Shown: piece by piece, positions 4,482 through 5,353 of the stretch
How the letters are laid out: the number at the start of each line of letters is the position of its first letter
How positions within the stretch are numbered: the first letter of the stretch is position 1
NCBI GenBank assembly: GCA_028688535.1
Contig: JAQTXY010000162.1
Coordinates: forward strand, 1 to 5,353
DNA from: Methanothrix sp.
GTDB taxonomy: Archaea > Halobacteriota > Methanosarcinia > Methanotrichales > Methanotrichaceae
Direction: 5' to 3'
DNA length: 5,353 nt
Position numbers and translations under genes: made by a program
The notes under the pieces: generated by a model
Databases searched by the model: none
Told to the model about the DNA's origin: nothing
Seen by the model: the letters and a program-made list of their open reading frames with translations, nothing else

Positions 4482-5353
4482 ATGAAATCGATAATGGATA
4501 GAATCAAAGAATCGGGCAGAGTATTCGTCTTTGGCATAGCCGGGGACAGCGGCTCAGGGAAGACCACCATCTCGCGCGGCATAAAGAGGATACTGGGCGA
4601 GGAGATGGTCTGCTCCTTCTCCATGGACGACTACCACAGCCTGGACCGAAAGGCGAGAAAAGAGCGCAATATCACGCCCCTGCACCCTGAGGCCAACCAT
4701 CTGGAGCTGCTGGCGGACCATCTGGAGCAACTGCGGCGCGGCGAGGAGATCGCCAAGCCGGTCTACGATCACAGCATTGGGGAGATCAGCGGCACGGTGC
4801 CCTTCGGACCGGCTCCGGTGGTTATCGTGGAGGGATTGCATCCCTTTTTCACGCCGAGGCTGCGCAGCCTCATCGATTTCAAGATATTTGTGGATCCATC
4901 GCGGTCGGTGAAGAGGCTGTGGAAGGTGCGCCGCGATGTGGGCGAGCGGGGCTATCAACCAGATCAGGTTAAAGCTGAGATCTTGCAGCGGGAGACGGAC
5001 TACAAGCTCTATGTGGACATCCAGAAGATCTATGCCGAGATTGTGGTCAAGATTCAGGATAGCCGGTTTCATTTCTCACCTCTGGAGTCGGGAACGGCGC
5101 CGGACTGGTACTCGGTGCGGCTAATTCAGCAGATGCTGGAGCAGCCGGTCTCGGAGGTCGATCTGACCATTGATTTAAGCAAGATTCTGAGAAGCTCGGA
5201 GCATAATTTCTCTATCGAGTTTCAGAGAGATGATTACTACGGGAAAAAGGTGGGCATCATGACTGTGGACGGCGAGATTCATCAGTCCATGATTGCCGAT
5301 CTAGAGAAGAAACTTTGCGACTCGCTGGGAACTTATGCCGTCATAAGCGACCG
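4482..5353 (+). CDS. prk: Archaeal phosphoribulokinase, 3' end beyond the window
   Basis: Phosphoribulokinase makes ribulose 1,5-bisphosphate from ribulose 5-phosphate and ATP. In some methanogens it feeds RuBisCO in the reductive hexulose-phosphate pathway. The 290 codons present include Walker A GDSGSGKTT (21-29), SMDDYHSLDR (47-56), TPLHPEANH (65-73), KPVYDHSIG (92-100) and the Walker B-like VIVEGLHPF (114-122), then a distinct C-terminal part (about 224 on). Uridine kinase is the main alternative, but the HPEANH, YDHSIG and EGLHPF motifs favour phosphoribulokinase. The P-loop has Asp22 where plant enzymes carry a redox-active Cys; only C44 and C279 are seen, so thioredoxin-type control of the plant kind is unlikely. 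The gene follows the C39-like stop by nine bases with only a weak Shine-Dalgarno sequence. An in-frame ATG at 4494 is a less likely start. Confidence 0.9.
   Translation, partial: MKSIMDRIKESGRVFVFGIAGDSGSGKTTISRGIKRILGEEMVCSFSMDDYHSLDRKARKERNITPLHPEANHLELLADHLEQLRRGEEIAKPVYDHSIGEISGTVPFGPAPVVIVEGLHPFFTPRLRSLIDFKIFVDPSRSVKRLWKVRRDVGERGYQPDQVKAEILQRETDYKLYVDIQKIYAEIVVKIQDSRFHFSPLESGTAPDWYSVRLIQQMLEQPVSEVDLTIDLSKILRSSEHNFSIEFQRDDYYGKKVGIMTVDGEIHQSMIADLEKKLCDSLGTYAVISD

Noticed and set aside
4554..5072. A 172-codon open frame antisense to prk
   Set aside because: It mirrors conserved phosphoribulokinase coding sequence and has no family features of its own.

Overview
The window reads as a stretch of methanogen chromosome, most likely from the acetate-using genus Methanothrix (Methanosaeta) or a close relative. 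The archaeal assignment rests on a complete TiaS, an enzyme known only from archaea; on archaeal TATA boxes placed close to start codons; on an archaea-specific HTH regulator family; and on an archaeal-type phosphoribulokinase. The Methanothrix suggestion is inference. That genus activates acetate with AMP-forming acetyl-CoA synthetase, needs a soluble Mn-dependent family II pyrophosphatase, and also carries phosphoribulokinase, and both of the latter genes are here.

Layout. At the left edge, the 5' part of a thymidylate kinase gene (tmk) runs leftward out of the window (1-248, minus). A 249-base region (249-497) separates it from the divergent pyrophosphatase gene ppaC (498-1433, plus). That region holds a TATA box, short direct repeats, two hairpins and a strong Shine-Dalgarno sequence. 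ppaC ends at a hairpin plus T-tract. The convergent gene tiaS (1521-2768, minus) makes the tRNA-Ile2 agmatidine modification. Only 36 bases separate the tiaS start from a divergent HTH regulator gene (2805-3734, plus), and both genes appear to be leaderless or nearly so. Next come an exported C39-type cysteine peptidase-like protein (3780-4472, plus), whose start lies in a perfect 12-bp tandem duplication, and, 9 bases downstream, a phosphoribulokinase gene (prk, 4482 to the right edge, plus, incomplete).

How the genes fit together. Most are housekeeping genes: dTTP synthesis, pyrophosphate removal, tRNA decoding of AUA, and ribulose-1,5-bisphosphate formation for an archaeal RuBisCO-linked pathway. 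PpaC would pull pyrophosphate-releasing reactions forward, including AMP-forming acetate activation and the ATP to AMP + PPi step of TiaS. The less routine parts are the 36-bp tiaS/regulator divergent promoter, the symmetric two-domain build of the regulator, the possible SD-masking stem ahead of ppaC, the Cys-bearing N-terminal extension of Tmk, and the secreted peptidase placed directly ahead of prk. I see no mobile element, CRISPR array, tRNA, rRNA or clear new defence or secretion system.
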